Part shown: positions 26,545 through 35,030 of the stretch, one piece after another
Layout: the number at the start of each line of letters is the position of its first letter
How positions within the stretch are numbered: position 1 is the stretch's first letter
NCBI RefSeq assembly: GCF_017743735.1
Contig: NZ_JAGHRO010000001.1
Span: 620,001-684,000 of the forward strand
Origin: Shimia sp. R9_2
GTDB lineage: Bacteria; Pseudomonadota; Alphaproteobacteria; Rhodobacterales; Rhodobacteraceae
Length of the DNA: 64,000 nucleotides
Reading direction: 5' to 3'
The notes under the pieces: model-generated
Told to the model about the DNA's origin: nothing
Database searches by the model: none
What the model saw: the letters and a program-made list of their open reading frames with translations, nothing else
Made by a program: the position numbers and the translations under genes

Positions 26545-28287
26545 ATGTCCGATACAGACAATTTTACAGCACGGTGGACGCGGCTGATGCACCGCGTGTC
26601 TGCGCGCAGGAGTGCGCGGGCGCATCCGGCTACGGGGTTCACCACCACACCTGAACCTCGCACGATCGGGCTGTTTGCGCGCGGAAAGCAGCTGGTTGCA
26701 GGCAATTTCCTTTTTGCGGGTCATCTGGTCAGCGAGCCCAAAACCGAGATCTGGGACATTGATGCGCCGGATGATGTTTTTGCGCAGGAGTTGCAGGGGT
26801 TTGCCTGGCTCGATGATCTGGCTGCGGTTGGGGACATGGCTGCCAGAGACCGTGCGCAGGAATGGGTCTGGCATTGGATTGATCTCTATGGCCGCGGCAC
26901 CGGGCCGGGCTGGACCCCTGACCTCACGGGGCGTCGACTGATCCGCTGGATCAGCCACGCGATTTTTCTGTTGCGCGCGCAAGGCTCTGATCAGTCAGAT
27001 GCGTTTTTTCAGTCGCTGGGTCAGCAAACAATTTTCCTCAGCAAGCGCTGGCACAAAACCGCTCCCGGTTTGCCGCGCTTTGAGGCTTTGACCGGGCTTA
27101 TATACGCGGGCTTGGCGCTTGAGGGCATGGAGCAGCATGTTGAACCGGCCTGTAAGGCGCTCGACAAAGAATGTGCGCAACAGGTGGATGTGCAGGGCGG
27201 GATCCCAACGCGCAATCCTGAGGAACTGCTTGAGGTCTTTACGCTTTTGACCTGGGCCGCAACGGCGCTGCGGGATGCGGATCGAACACCATCTGACATT
27301 CATCTGCGCGCGATTGAGCGGATTGCGCCGACGCTGCGCACGTTGCGCCATGCGGACGGCAGTTTGGCGCGGTTTCATGGCGGCGGTCGCGGTATGGAAG
27401 GCCGGTTGGACCACGCGCTTGCGGAAAGCGGCAATAAGACCCGACAGGCGGACGGGCTTGCCATGGGCTATGCGCGGCTGAGTGCGGGCCGCACCAGCGT
27501 GGTGATTGATGCCAGCCCACCGCCTTCGGGCATAAGTGCGCTCAACGCTCATGCCTCGACGCTGGCTTTTGAGCTGACAAGTGGCCGACGCCCCGTGATC
27601 GTGAATTGCGGCTCTGGTGCCAGCTTCGGCGAGGATTGGCGCCGTTTTGGTCGGGCGACGCCCTCGCATTCGACGGTCACCATTGACGAGCTCTCCAGCG
27701 CGCGGCTCGGGCAGGAGGGCAAAGGCTGGCGCGAAGAGCAACTGGTGGATGCGCCGACAGATGTGCCCATTCAGATGAGCAATGCCAGCGACGGTCTGCG
27801 CTTTGAGGGCGGGCATGACGGCTACGTGCGCACCCACGGTCTGACCCATGCCCGCACCCTTGAGCTGACCTTTGATGGGCGCGGTATGGTTGGGGAAGAT
27901 CTGTTGATCACCATGGATGACGCGGCCAAGCGTCGGTTTGACAGGGTGATGGACGAGAGCGCTCTGCAGGGGGTGCCTTATGAAATCGCCTTTCATCTGC
28001 ATCCGGAGGCTGACGCCAGTCTGGATATGGGCGGGGCGGCGGTTTCGATTGCCTTAAAAAGTGGCGAGCTGTGGGTGTTTCGGCACGATGACGTGGCGAA
28101 ATTGAGGGTGGATGCCAGCGTTTTCCTCGAAAAAGGGCGATTAAAACCACGTGCGACCAAACAAATCGTTCTATCCGGCGTGGCAATGGAGTATGCGACC
28201 CGCATCCGGTGGTCGTTGAGCAAAGCCCATGAGACCAATGTGGCAATCAGGGACTTGAACCGGGACGAGTTGGATTTGAACACCTGA
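26545..28287 (+). CDS. Heparinase II/III-like protein
   Basis: A 580-residue protein with an alpha-toroid-like N-terminal half (FLRAQG-type helices, [42 protein letters not shown]) and a beta-sandwich C-terminal half matching the heparinase II/III domain ([57 protein letters not shown]). Family enzymes cleave acidic polysaccharides by beta-elimination. There is no signal peptide, which is odd for a polysaccharide lyase. ATG 26545 is preferred over 26485. It sits between rsmB and purH and starts 20 nt before purH ends the run, so a housekeeping role, perhaps envelope-related, is possible. Confidence 0.8.
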   Translation: MSDTDNFTARWTRLMHRVSARRSARAHPATGFTTTPEPRTIGLFARGKQLVAGNFLFAGHLVSEPKTEIWDIDAPDDVFAQELQGFAWLDDLAAVGDMAARDRAQEWVWHWIDLYGRGTGPGWTPDLTGRRLIRWISHAIFLLRAQGSDQSDAFFQSLGQQTIFLSKRWHKTAPGLPRFEALTGLIYAGLALEGMEQHVEPACKALDKECAQQVDVQGGIPTRNPEELLEVFTLLTWAATALRDADRTPSDIHLRAIERIAPTLRTLRHADGSLARFHGGGRGMEGRLDHALAESGNKTRQADGLAMGYARLSAGRTSVVIDASPPPSGISALNAHASTLAFELTSGRRPVIVNCGSGASFGEDWRRFGRATPSHSTVTIDELSSARLGQEGKGWREEQLVDAPTDVPIQMSNASDGLRFEGGHDGYVRTHGLTHARTLELTFDGRGMVGEDLLITMDDAAKRRFDRVMDESALQGVPYEIAFHLHPEADASLDMGGAAVSIALKSGELWVFRHDDVAKLRVDASVFLEKGRLKPRATKQIVLSGVAMEYATRIRWSLSKAHETNVAIRDLNRDELDLNT

Positions 28288-28306
28288 GCCCAAGGATCAT
28301 ACCTCT

Positions 28307-29896
28307 ATGAGCGACCTGCACCCCATCCGCCGCGCCCTGATTTCCGTGTCTGACAAGACCGGGCTGATCGAACTGGCCACCGCGCTGTCTGAACGGGGTG
28401 TCGAACTCCTCTCCACTGGTGGCTCTGCCAAAGCGATGCGCGATGCGGGGCTTGCGGTTAAAGACGTTTCTGAGGTGACAGGCTTTCCTGAGATGATGGG
28501 TGGCCGCGTGAAAACGCTGCATCCAAAGGTGCATGGCGGCCTTCTGGCACTGCGCGATAGCGATGATCACGTCGCCGCAATGGCTGAGCACGGCATCGGT
28601 GCCATCGACCTGCTGGTGGTCAACCTCTATCCGTTTGAGGCCACTGTTGCTGCAGGTGCTGACTATGACACCTGCATTGAGAACATCGACATTGGCGGCC
28701 CGGCAATGATCCGTGCGGCGGCCAAGAACCACGGCTTTGTGAATGTGGTTGTGGATGTTGAAGACTATGACGCGCTGCTGGCCGAACTGGAGGCCAATGA
28801 TGGTCAGACCTCCTATGGGTTCCGTCAAAAGCTTGCTCAAACCGCTTATGCGCGCACCGGTGCCTATGACGCGGCCGTATCCAACTGGATGGCGACCGCT
28901 CTGGAGCAGCAGGCGCCACGCCGTCGTGCTTTCGCAGGTGAGATCAAACAAACCCTACGCTATGGTGAAAACAGCCACCAGACAGCGGCATTTTATACTG
29001 ATGGTTCCGGTCGCCCCGGCGTGGCGACGGCTGTGCAGCTGCAGGGCAAAGAGCTGTCTTACAACAACATCAACGACACCGACGCGGCCTTTGAGCTGGT
29101 GGCGGAGTTTGATCCGGCAGAGGGGCCTGCTGTGGCGATCATCAAACACGCCAACCCTTGCGGCGTGGCCGTGGGCACGACGCTGGTTGAGGCCTATCAG
29201 AAAGCCTTTGATTGTGACCGCACCTCAGCCTTTGGCGGCATTGTGGCGCTGAACCAGCCGCTGGATGCTAAGACAGCCAGCAAAATCGTGGAAATCTTCA
29301 CCGAAGTGGTGATTGCGCCGGGCGCTTCTGATGAAGCCAAAGAGATCTTTGCCGCGAAGAAAAACCTACGCTTGCTGCTGACAGAAGGTCTGCCTGATCC
29401 ACGCGCGCCGATCACGGCCTACAAACAGGTGGCCGGTGGTGTTCTGGTGCAAGACAAGGATGTGGGGTCCGTTTCTGCGGACGAGCTGAAGGTGGTGACA
29501 AAGGTTGCGCCTAGCGCGGAACAGATGGCGGACCTTCAGTTCGCTTGGAAAGTCGCAAAACACGTTAAGTCCAATGCGATTGTCTATGTGAAAGACGGTG
29601 CGACTGTTGGTGTCGGCGCGGGGCAGATGAGCCGCCTGGACAGCGCGAATGTGGCCGCGGCCAAAGCGCAGCGTATGGCGGATGAGCTTGGCCTTGAGGA
29701 AAGCCCTGCGAAGGGCTCCGCAGTGGCCTCTGATGCTTTCTTCCCTTTTGCTGACGGGCTGTTGGAAGCGGCAGCGGCAGGCGGTACCTGCGTGATCCAG
29801 CCGGGCGGGTCCATGCGGGATGAGGAAGTCATCAAGGCGGCCGATGAGGCGGGCCTTGCGATGGTCTTCACCGGTATCCGCCACTTCCGTCACTGA
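28307..29896 (+). CDS. purH: Bifunctional AICAR formyltransferase / IMP cyclohydrolase
   Basis: Last two steps of IMP synthesis. The 529-residue protein starts with the cyclohydrolase domain ([47 protein letters not shown]) and continues with the transformylase domain ([25 protein letters not shown] with the catalytic Lys-His, [31 protein letters not shown] and [10 protein letters not shown]). Length and motifs are complete. It follows the heparinase-like gene after 19 nt. Confidence 0.97.
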   Translation: MSDLHPIRRALISVSDKTGLIELATALSERGVELLSTGGSAKAMRDAGLAVKDVSEVTGFPEMMGGRVKTLHPKVHGGLLALRDSDDHVAAMAEHGIGAIDLLVVNLYPFEATVAAGADYDTCIENIDIGGPAMIRAAAKNHGFVNVVVDVEDYDALLAELEANDGQTSYGFRQKLAQTAYARTGAYDAAVSNWMATALEQQAPRRRAFAGEIKQTLRYGENSHQTAAFYTDGSGRPGVATAVQLQGKELSYNNINDTDAAFELVAEFDPAEGPAVAIIKHANPCGVAVGTTLVEAYQKAFDCDRTSAFGGIVALNQPLDAKTASKIVEIFTEVVIAPGASDEAKEIFAAKKNLRLLLTEGLPDPRAPITAYKQVAGGVLVQDKDVGSVSADELKVVTKVAPSAEQMADLQFAWKVAKHVKSNAIVYVKDGATVGVGAGQMSRLDSANVAAAKAQRMADELGLEESPAKGSAVASDAFFPFADGLLEAAAAGGTCVIQPGGSMRDEEVIKAADEAGLAMVFTGIRHFRH

Positions 29897-29902
29897 TCAA
29901 CA

Positions 29903-29937
29903 CGCCCTGCGATCGGGTCGCATTCGAACGCAGGGCG
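29903..29937. repeat. Inverted repeat after purH
   Basis: CGCCCTGCG at 29903 pairs with CGCAGGGCG at 29929 across a 17-nt loop. There is no T-run, so it is not a classical terminator; it may stabilise the 3' end of the purH message. Confidence 0.45.
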
Positions 29938-30080
29938 CGTCACCTTCAGCGGCTGAAATTACGTCAGCACCCTTGTTACATTGGGCAAACCTGACATACA
30001 CTGCCGCCCAATGGCAAAATTAGAGATTCTGCGAACAACGCAGAACGCCGGGGCAGATAGGCAGAAAGGGGGCGCAGGTG

Positions 30081-30554
30081 ATGCGTCTTGTATTTTGGGC
30101 AGGCTTTTGGGCCTTCATTACCGATCAGGCGAGCAAGTTTCTTGTTCTCAACGCATTGAACCTGCGTGAGGTTTTGCAGATCGACGTTCTGCCTCCTCTG
30201 TTGCGGTTCCATATGGCGTGGAATGACGGCATTAATTTTGGCCTGTTCTCTGGCAGCCCCGAAGCGGCCAAGTGGGTGCTGGTTGCGCTTGCGATGCTGA
30301 TTTGCGGCTATGTGCTCTATTGGATGCGCAAAGATCCTCCGGGCAAATGGGGCATGATCAGCGCGGGGCTTCTGATTGGCGGCGCGCTGGGCAATGTTGT
30401 GGATCGCCTGCTGTTTGGCGCAGTTGTGGACTTTCTGAACATGTCCTGCTGCGGCATCGACAATCCCTATGCATTTAATGTCGCAGACATCTGGATCTTC
30501 GCGGGGGCGATTGGTCTCATCCTTTTTACCAGCGGTAAAAAAAGAGAGGCGTGA
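30081..30554 (+). CDS. lspA: Lipoprotein signal peptidase
   Basis: Inner-membrane aspartic peptidase that removes signal peptides from diacylated prolipoproteins. The 157-residue protein has four membrane helices and the family motifs: ITDQASK near residue 13, WNDGINFG near 48, GNVVDRLLFGAVVDF near 110, and NVADIWIFAG with the second catalytic Asp. ATG 30081 sits 8 nt behind AAAGGGGG; a GTG at 30078 adds one residue. The next gene is a lipoprotein, one likely substrate. Confidence 0.95.
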   Translation: MRLVFWAGFWAFITDQASKFLVLNALNLREVLQIDVLPPLLRFHMAWNDGINFGLFSGSPEAAKWVLVALAMLICGYVLYWMRKDPPGKWGMISAGLLIGGALGNVVDRLLFGAVVDFLNMSCCGIDNPYAFNVADIWIFAGAIGLILFTSGKKREA

Positions 30555-30608
30555 CCTCCGTACCGTGATCAGGTAAAGCTGTGCAAATAGCTCTTGGAGA
30601 AGTGAATA

Positions 30609-31130
30609 ATGAGCGTGGCACGGCTGAAGATTTTGGGTGTTTTCGCAGCGCTTTTGGTTGCCGGTTGTACCGGCGGCGGCACGTTGCATTCCAATGTATC
30701 AAGCGGCAATGGCCCTGATGAATTCGGCATTTTGCCGAGCAAAGAGCTGGTGGTACCCTCTGATCTTTCGGCCTTGCCGCCTCCCAATCCAACGGGCGTG
30801 AACCGGACCGATCAGGATCCGCTTGGCGACGCAGTTGCCGCGCTGGGTGGCTCTGCTGCAGCACGCAGTTCCCTTAACACCGCCATCCCAAGTGCAGATA
30901 CTGCGCTGGTGAATTACGCGTCGCGTCAGGGGCGCGATGCCAATATCCGACAGGTTGTGGCGCAGGAAGACGAAGAATTCCGCGACCGCCGTGGCCGGTT
31001 CACAAGCATCCGCGTCTCCAAAAAAGGTCTGTATGAACAGGTTTACCGGCCCCAGACGCTGGACTTCCGCGAAGAATGGTGGCGGTGGAAGCGTGCAGGT
31101 GTGCGCACTCCGGCAGCCCCAGGAAACTAA
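30609..31130 (+). CDS. DUF3035 lipoprotein (BamF-like)
   Basis: A 173-residue outer-membrane lipoprotein candidate. The signal ends in the lipobox LLVAGC (Cys near residue 20). The mature part has GPDEFGILPSKELVVPSDLSALPPPNPTG, DPLGDAVAALGGSAAARS and an Arg-rich middle, which match DUF3035 proteins linked in alphaproteobacteria to the outer-membrane assembly machinery (BamF). I am confident of the domain, less so of the BAM role. It follows lspA after 54 nt and precedes two M16 peptidases, another envelope-linked pair. Confidence 0.78.
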   Translation: MSVARLKILGVFAALLVAGCTGGGTLHSNVSSGNGPDEFGILPSKELVVPSDLSALPPPNPTGVNRTDQDPLGDAVAALGGSAAARSSLNTAIPSADTALVNYASRQGRDANIRQVVAQEDEEFRDRRGRFTSIRVSKKGLYEQVYRPQTLDFREEWWRWKRAGVRTPAAPGN

Positions 31131-31201
31131 GGGTTTTGCGATTGATGAGAATTGCGGGCGTTGACCCAAGCTGCCTCACAATCGCGTATGATGCCTTGAA
31201 G

Positions 31202-31226
31202 CGCCCCGTTTGGGGCGTAACTCTTT
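31202..31226 (+). terminator. Terminator after the BamF-like gene
   Basis: CGCCCC-GTTT-GGGGCG stem followed within six bases by TTTTT. The next gene begins about 75 nt later, so it separates the lipoprotein from the peptidase operon. Confidence 0.65.
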
Positions 31227-31299
31227 TTACAAAAGATGAGCCGCACCTTGCGCTGTTTGCGTAAGGTTTATGAGTGGCGATTGGTTGGGAGACATTTTG

Positions 31300-32643
31300 A
31301 TGTTGCGACGCATTGTCTTGGCATTGGCGATGACTGCGGGGATGACAGCCCCGCTGCAGGCCGCCGATGATTTGGTGAGCACCTACACGCTTGATAACGG
31401 CATGCAGGTTGTCGTGGTGGAGGATCACCGAGCCCCGGTTGTGATGCACATGGTCTGGTACAAAGCAGGGTCAGCGGATGAGCGCCCCGGCGTGTCAGGC
31501 GTTGCGCATTTCCTGGAGCATTTGCTTTTCAAAGGCACAGAAACGCTTGAACCGGGTGAGTTTTCCGCAACCGTCGCCGCAAACGGCGGGCGGGACAACG
31601 CGTTCACAAGCTATGACGTGACAGCCTACCACCAGCGTGTGGCCTCAGACCGACTGGAGTTGATGATGCGTATGGAGAGCGACCGCATGGTCAATCTTCA
31701 ACTCGACGAAGAGGACATCCTGACCGAACGCGATGTGATCATTGAGGAGCGCAACCAGCGGGTCGAGAACAATCCCGGCGCTCTGTTTCGCGAACAATTG
31801 AGCGCGGCGCAGTATCTCAACCACCGCTACGGTGTCCCTGTGATTGGCTGGCGCCACGAGATGGAGGCGCTTGATCTGGAGGATGCGCTGGAGTTCTACG
31901 AGGCTTACTATGCGCCCAACAACGCGATCTTGATTGTTGCGGGGGATGTAGAGCCCGATGAGGTCAAAGCGCTGGCGGATCAATACTATGGTGTGATCCC
32001 CGCCAATCCTGAGCTGCCGCCGCGCGCACGTCCGAGCGAGCCGCCGCAGTCCAGTGCCCGCCGTATGGAGTTTTACGATCCCCGCGTGGCGCAACCCTAT
32101 GTCACCCGAAGCTATCTGGCCCCGGAGCGCAACAGTGGTGATCAGCGCCAAGCTGCGGCGCTGACGCTGTTGGCTGAATTGCTTGGTGGCGGGCAGACCT
32201 CTGTCCTGAGCCAGAAACTACAGTTTGAGACCAAGCAATCGGTCTATGCCGGAAGCTGGTATCGCGGGACGTCTCTGGATGCGACCACCTTCAACCTGAT
32301 CATGGTGCCTGCCCCGGGTGTGGAAATGCAGGAGGCTGAAGAGGCCATGGACGACGCGGTGGCGGAGTTCATGCAAGAAGGCGTGGATGAAGCGCATCTG
32401 GAACGTATCAAGATGCAGCTGCGCGCCAGCCAGATTTATGAGCGCGACAACGTTGAGAGCGTGGCCAACCGATATGGGCGCGGACTGACCTCCGGGTTGA
32501 CCATCGCGGATATTCAGGAATGGCCCGAGATTTTGAACGCGATCACCAGCGAAGAGATCATGGCCGCGGCCGAGGAAATCTTTGATGATCGTAGATCGGT
32601 CACGGGGTGGTTGATGACCCAAGAGCAGGAGGTGAGCCAATGA
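31300..32643 (+). CDS. M16-family zinc peptidase, catalytic partner
   Basis: A 447-residue exported peptidase. The signal peptide is MLRRIVLALAMTAGMTAPLQ-type with cleavage near AAD. It carries the inverted zinc motif HFLEHLLFKGT (HxxEH near residue 68) and the downstream Glu in IEERNQRVEN, so the metal site is complete. ATG 31300 follows GGGAG; an ATG at 31270 adds 10 residues. It overlaps the next M16 gene by ATGA. Such pairs form heterodimers in which one chain cuts and the other binds substrate, as in mitochondrial processing peptidase. Confidence 0.9.
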   Translation: MLRRIVLALAMTAGMTAPLQAADDLVSTYTLDNGMQVVVVEDHRAPVVMHMVWYKAGSADERPGVSGVAHFLEHLLFKGTETLEPGEFSATVAANGGRDNAFTSYDVTAYHQRVASDRLELMMRMESDRMVNLQLDEEDILTERDVIIEERNQRVENNPGALFREQLSAAQYLNHRYGVPVIGWRHEMEALDLEDALEFYEAYYAPNNAILIVAGDVEPDEVKALADQYYGVIPANPELPPRARPSEPPQSSARRMEFYDPRVAQPYVTRSYLAPERNSGDQRQAAALTLLAELLGGGQTSVLSQKLQFETKQSVYAGSWYRGTSLDATTFNLIMVPAPGVEMQEAEEAMDDAVAEFMQEGVDEAHLERIKMQLRASQIYERDNVESVANRYGRGLTSGLTIADIQEWPEILNAITSEEIMAAAEEIFDDRRSVTGWLMTQEQEVSQ

Positions 32644-33941
32644 TCCGTTTTGTCCTGGCCTTTGTCGCCTTTGTTGTGACCGTGCCTGCAGCATGGGCCG
32701 AAATCAACATCAAGGAAGTCACTTCTCCGGGCGGGATCAAAGCCTGGCTTGTCGAAGAACCCTCGATCCCATTTGTGGCACTTGAGCTGCGGTTCAAAGG
32801 GGGCACATCCTTGGATCAGCCGGGCAAACGTGGCGCGACCAACCTGATGGTGGGGCTGCTTGAAGAGGGCACGGGCGATCTGGATGCGCAGGGTTTTGCC
32901 AAGGCGAGCGAGGCGCTGGCTGCGCAGTTTGGCTATGACAGCCACGCCGATGCCGTGTCGATTTCCGCACGTATGTTGACCGAGAACCGCGACGAGGCCA
33001 TCGACCTCCTGCGCCGCTCTCTGGTCGAACCAAGTTTCCCACAGACCGCATTGGATCGTGTGCGCGAGCAGGTGCTCTCAGGCATCCGCTCTGATCTGAA
33101 AGACCCTGAAAGCATCGCAGGGGCGCGGCTGGCCGCATTGATCTACGGCGACCATCCTTACGGCTCACCCGGTGAAGGGACGCTTGAGAGCGTCGCGGCC
33201 TTGAGCCGAGATGACATTGTGGCCGCACATCAGGGCGCGCTGGCGCAGGACCGCTTGTTTGTCGGTGTGGTCGGCGACATCACCGAAGACGAACTTGGTC
33301 CGATGCTGGATCGCCTGCTCGGAGATCTGCCTGAAACGGGTGCCCCGATGCCTGAAGATGCCAACGTTGCGATCAATGGCGGTGTGGACATCGTGGACTA
33401 TGACACGCCGCAATCCGTGGCCCTTTGGGCGCAGGATGGTATCGATCGGGAAGACCCGGATTTCTTCGCCGCTTACGTGCTCAACACCATTCTCGGCGGA
33501 GGTGGGTTTGAGAGCCGCCTCATGACCGAGGTGCGTGAAAAGCGTGGTCTGACATATGGGGTCTATAGCTACCTTGTGCTGCGCGATCTCGCCAACGTCT
33601 ACATGGGGAGTGTGTCTTCGGCCAACGACCGTGTGGCCCAGGCTGTGGGCGTGGTGAAAGACGAATGGGCACGTATGGCCGAAGAAGGCGCGACAGAAGA
33701 CGAAGTGGAAAAGGCAAAGGCGCTTCTGACCGGGGCCTATCCGCTGCGCTTTGACGGCAATGGCGCAATCGCCCAGATCATGGTCTCGATGCAGATGGAT
33801 GGCATGCCCATCGACTATATCGCGACCCGCAATGACAAGGTGAATGCCGTTACTGCTGAGGACGTCTCAAGAGTCGCTGGCGAACTGCTGGACCGTGATG
33901 GCCTGCAATTCGTTGTCGTTGGTCAGCCTGAAGGGCTGTAA
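32640..33941 (+). CDS. M16-family peptidase homologue without zinc site
   Basis: A 433-residue exported partner of the preceding peptidase. The signal peptide is about 20 residues (FVLAFVAFVVTVPAAWA). At the position of HxxEH it reads GATNLMVGLLEEGTGDLD, so zinc ligands are missing, while the substrate-binding region REKRGLTYGVYSYL with the conserved Arg and Tyr is kept. Its start overlaps the upstream stop (ATGA). It is expected to be catalytically inactive by itself and to pair with the active chain. Confidence 0.9.
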   Translation: MIRFVLAFVAFVVTVPAAWAEINIKEVTSPGGIKAWLVEEPSIPFVALELRFKGGTSLDQPGKRGATNLMVGLLEEGTGDLDAQGFAKASEALAAQFGYDSHADAVSISARMLTENRDEAIDLLRRSLVEPSFPQTALDRVREQVLSGIRSDLKDPESIAGARLAALIYGDHPYGSPGEGTLESVAALSRDDIVAAHQGALAQDRLFVGVVGDITEDELGPMLDRLLGDLPETGAPMPEDANVAINGGVDIVDYDTPQSVALWAQDGIDREDPDFFAAYVLNTILGGGGFESRLMTEVREKRGLTYGVYSYLVLRDLANVYMGSVSSANDRVAQAVGVVKDEWARMAEEGATEDEVEKAKALLTGAYPLRFDGNGAIAQIMVSMQMDGMPIDYIATRNDKVNAVTAEDVSRVAGELLDRDGLQFVVVGQPEGL

Positions 33942-33962
33942 CGGGCAATGCTCCCAATCAGA

Positions 33963-33998
33963 AGGGCTGTGCGCGATCCTATGCGGCAGCCCTTTTTT
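33963..33998 (+). terminator. Terminator of the M16 operon
   Basis: AGGGCTG pairs with CAGCCCT across a 17-nt loop, followed by TTTTTT. The convergent glycosyltransferase-like gene ends about 35 nt downstream. Confidence 0.7.
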
Positions 33999-34032
33999 GT
34001 GGGAAAAGGGCGGTTTCCTAAAGATTTGCGGA

Positions 34033-34995
34033 TTAGCCAAACCGCTCCCTTGGGAAACCTGCGATTTCAAACTTCTCCCAGATCTTTTTGTGAAGTTTTC
34101 CGCTGTTTATCGGGATGCATTTCTTCAGGAAATACCAAGCCAGATAGCGCTCCAAATCAGCATCTGACGACAGCGCATTTTCCAGCGCGCTCGAAAACTG
34201 GCTCAGATCTGTAACGGTGTGCGCGACGTGGTGAAAGTCGGATTTGCCGCACAAAATTGCAGGCACGCCATGAAGATACCCCTCAAGCGCAACTGTGGAA
34301 TTTATCGAAACCGTGCAGGCGCTTGCGTTTAGGATGTCGTGGACGTTTGCCTGTGTCGGCACTATGCGCGGATCGTTCTTCGCGAGAGCGTTCACTTCGG
34401 CAATTGTGGCCTCGTCACTGGAGATTGGGTGCGGCTTGACCACAATGGGTCGATCGCCCGCCGCCTTAAGAGTTGCCTGCAGCACATCCATGTCCGAGTG
34501 CTGGGTGGCTCTGGCATTGATGGGATATTGGCCCTGAAAGAAAATGGCGACCGCATTTCTTTCGAAGGCTTGGTGGACTTCCGGCTGGTCATATTTGGAT
34601 TTCCGCTTCTCCAAATAACGCCGTTTTATATTGCGGGAAAAAGTCTGAACACGGTGATCGGCAATCATCGAGGGACTGTAGGCATCTTCTCCAATCGAGG
34701 AGAAGGCTTTTGTTCCCTGAGGATCAAGATGCCAAAACTCCCAAAGGTAGGCGACGCCGGCATTAAGAACGCCGGCAGCTCTGACAGAGCGATCATCAAT
34801 GATGTGAAGGTCGCCATCGTTGAAACGGTCATCTGTGATGCTGCGTGTGCAGACGCGTATGTCGCGTGCGCGAATCTCAACCGAAATGCCCTCAGCATGC
34901 CCTAGGTCTACAATCTCTCGGTAGAGCCGTAGATGCCATCCATTCAGCTCCGGATTGGCGTCATTTGATTTCAGGTGCAGGACAATCTTGGGCAT
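34033..34995 (-). CDS. Capsule-polysaccharide-type glycosyltransferase-like protein
   Basis: A 320-residue protein without signal peptide or membrane helix. The C-terminal half has VVKPHPISSDEATIAEVNAL, IVPTQANVHDILNASACTVS and INSTVALEGYLHGVPAILCG, the nucleotide-sugar-binding pattern of GT-B enzymes of the capsule synthesis (KpsS/KpsC-like) group, some of which transfer Kdo. The N-terminal half is unfamiliar. ATG 34995 is preferred over a TTG at 35016. No capsule cluster is nearby; the only neighbour is the upstream GGDEF-EAL gene, 35 nt away on the same strand. Acceptor and sugar are unknown. Confidence 0.65.
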   Translation of the reverse strand: MPKIVLHLKSNDANPELNGWHLRLYREIVDLGHAEGISVEIRARDIRVCTRSITDDRFNDGDLHIIDDRSVRAAGVLNAGVAYLWEFWHLDPQGTKAFSSIGEDAYSPSMIADHRVQTFSRNIKRRYLEKRKSKYDQPEVHQAFERNAVAIFFQGQYPINARATQHSDMDVLQATLKAAGDRPIVVKPHPISSDEATIAEVNALAKNDPRIVPTQANVHDILNASACTVSINSTVALEGYLHGVPAILCGKSDFHHVAHTVTDLSQFSSALENALSSDADLERYLAWYFLKKCIPINSGKLHKKIWEKFEIAGFPRERFG

Positions 34996-35030
34996 TTGAG
35001 TGAGGTAATCTATCAAGCTGGCAGCACGGA

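Noticed and set aside
29903-29937. Terminator after purH
   Set aside because: The inverted repeat has no T-run after it, so it is listed only as a repeat.
31143-31264. Short open frame between the BamF-like gene and the M16 pair
   Set aside because: It spans the terminator hairpin and has no ribosome site or conserved feature.
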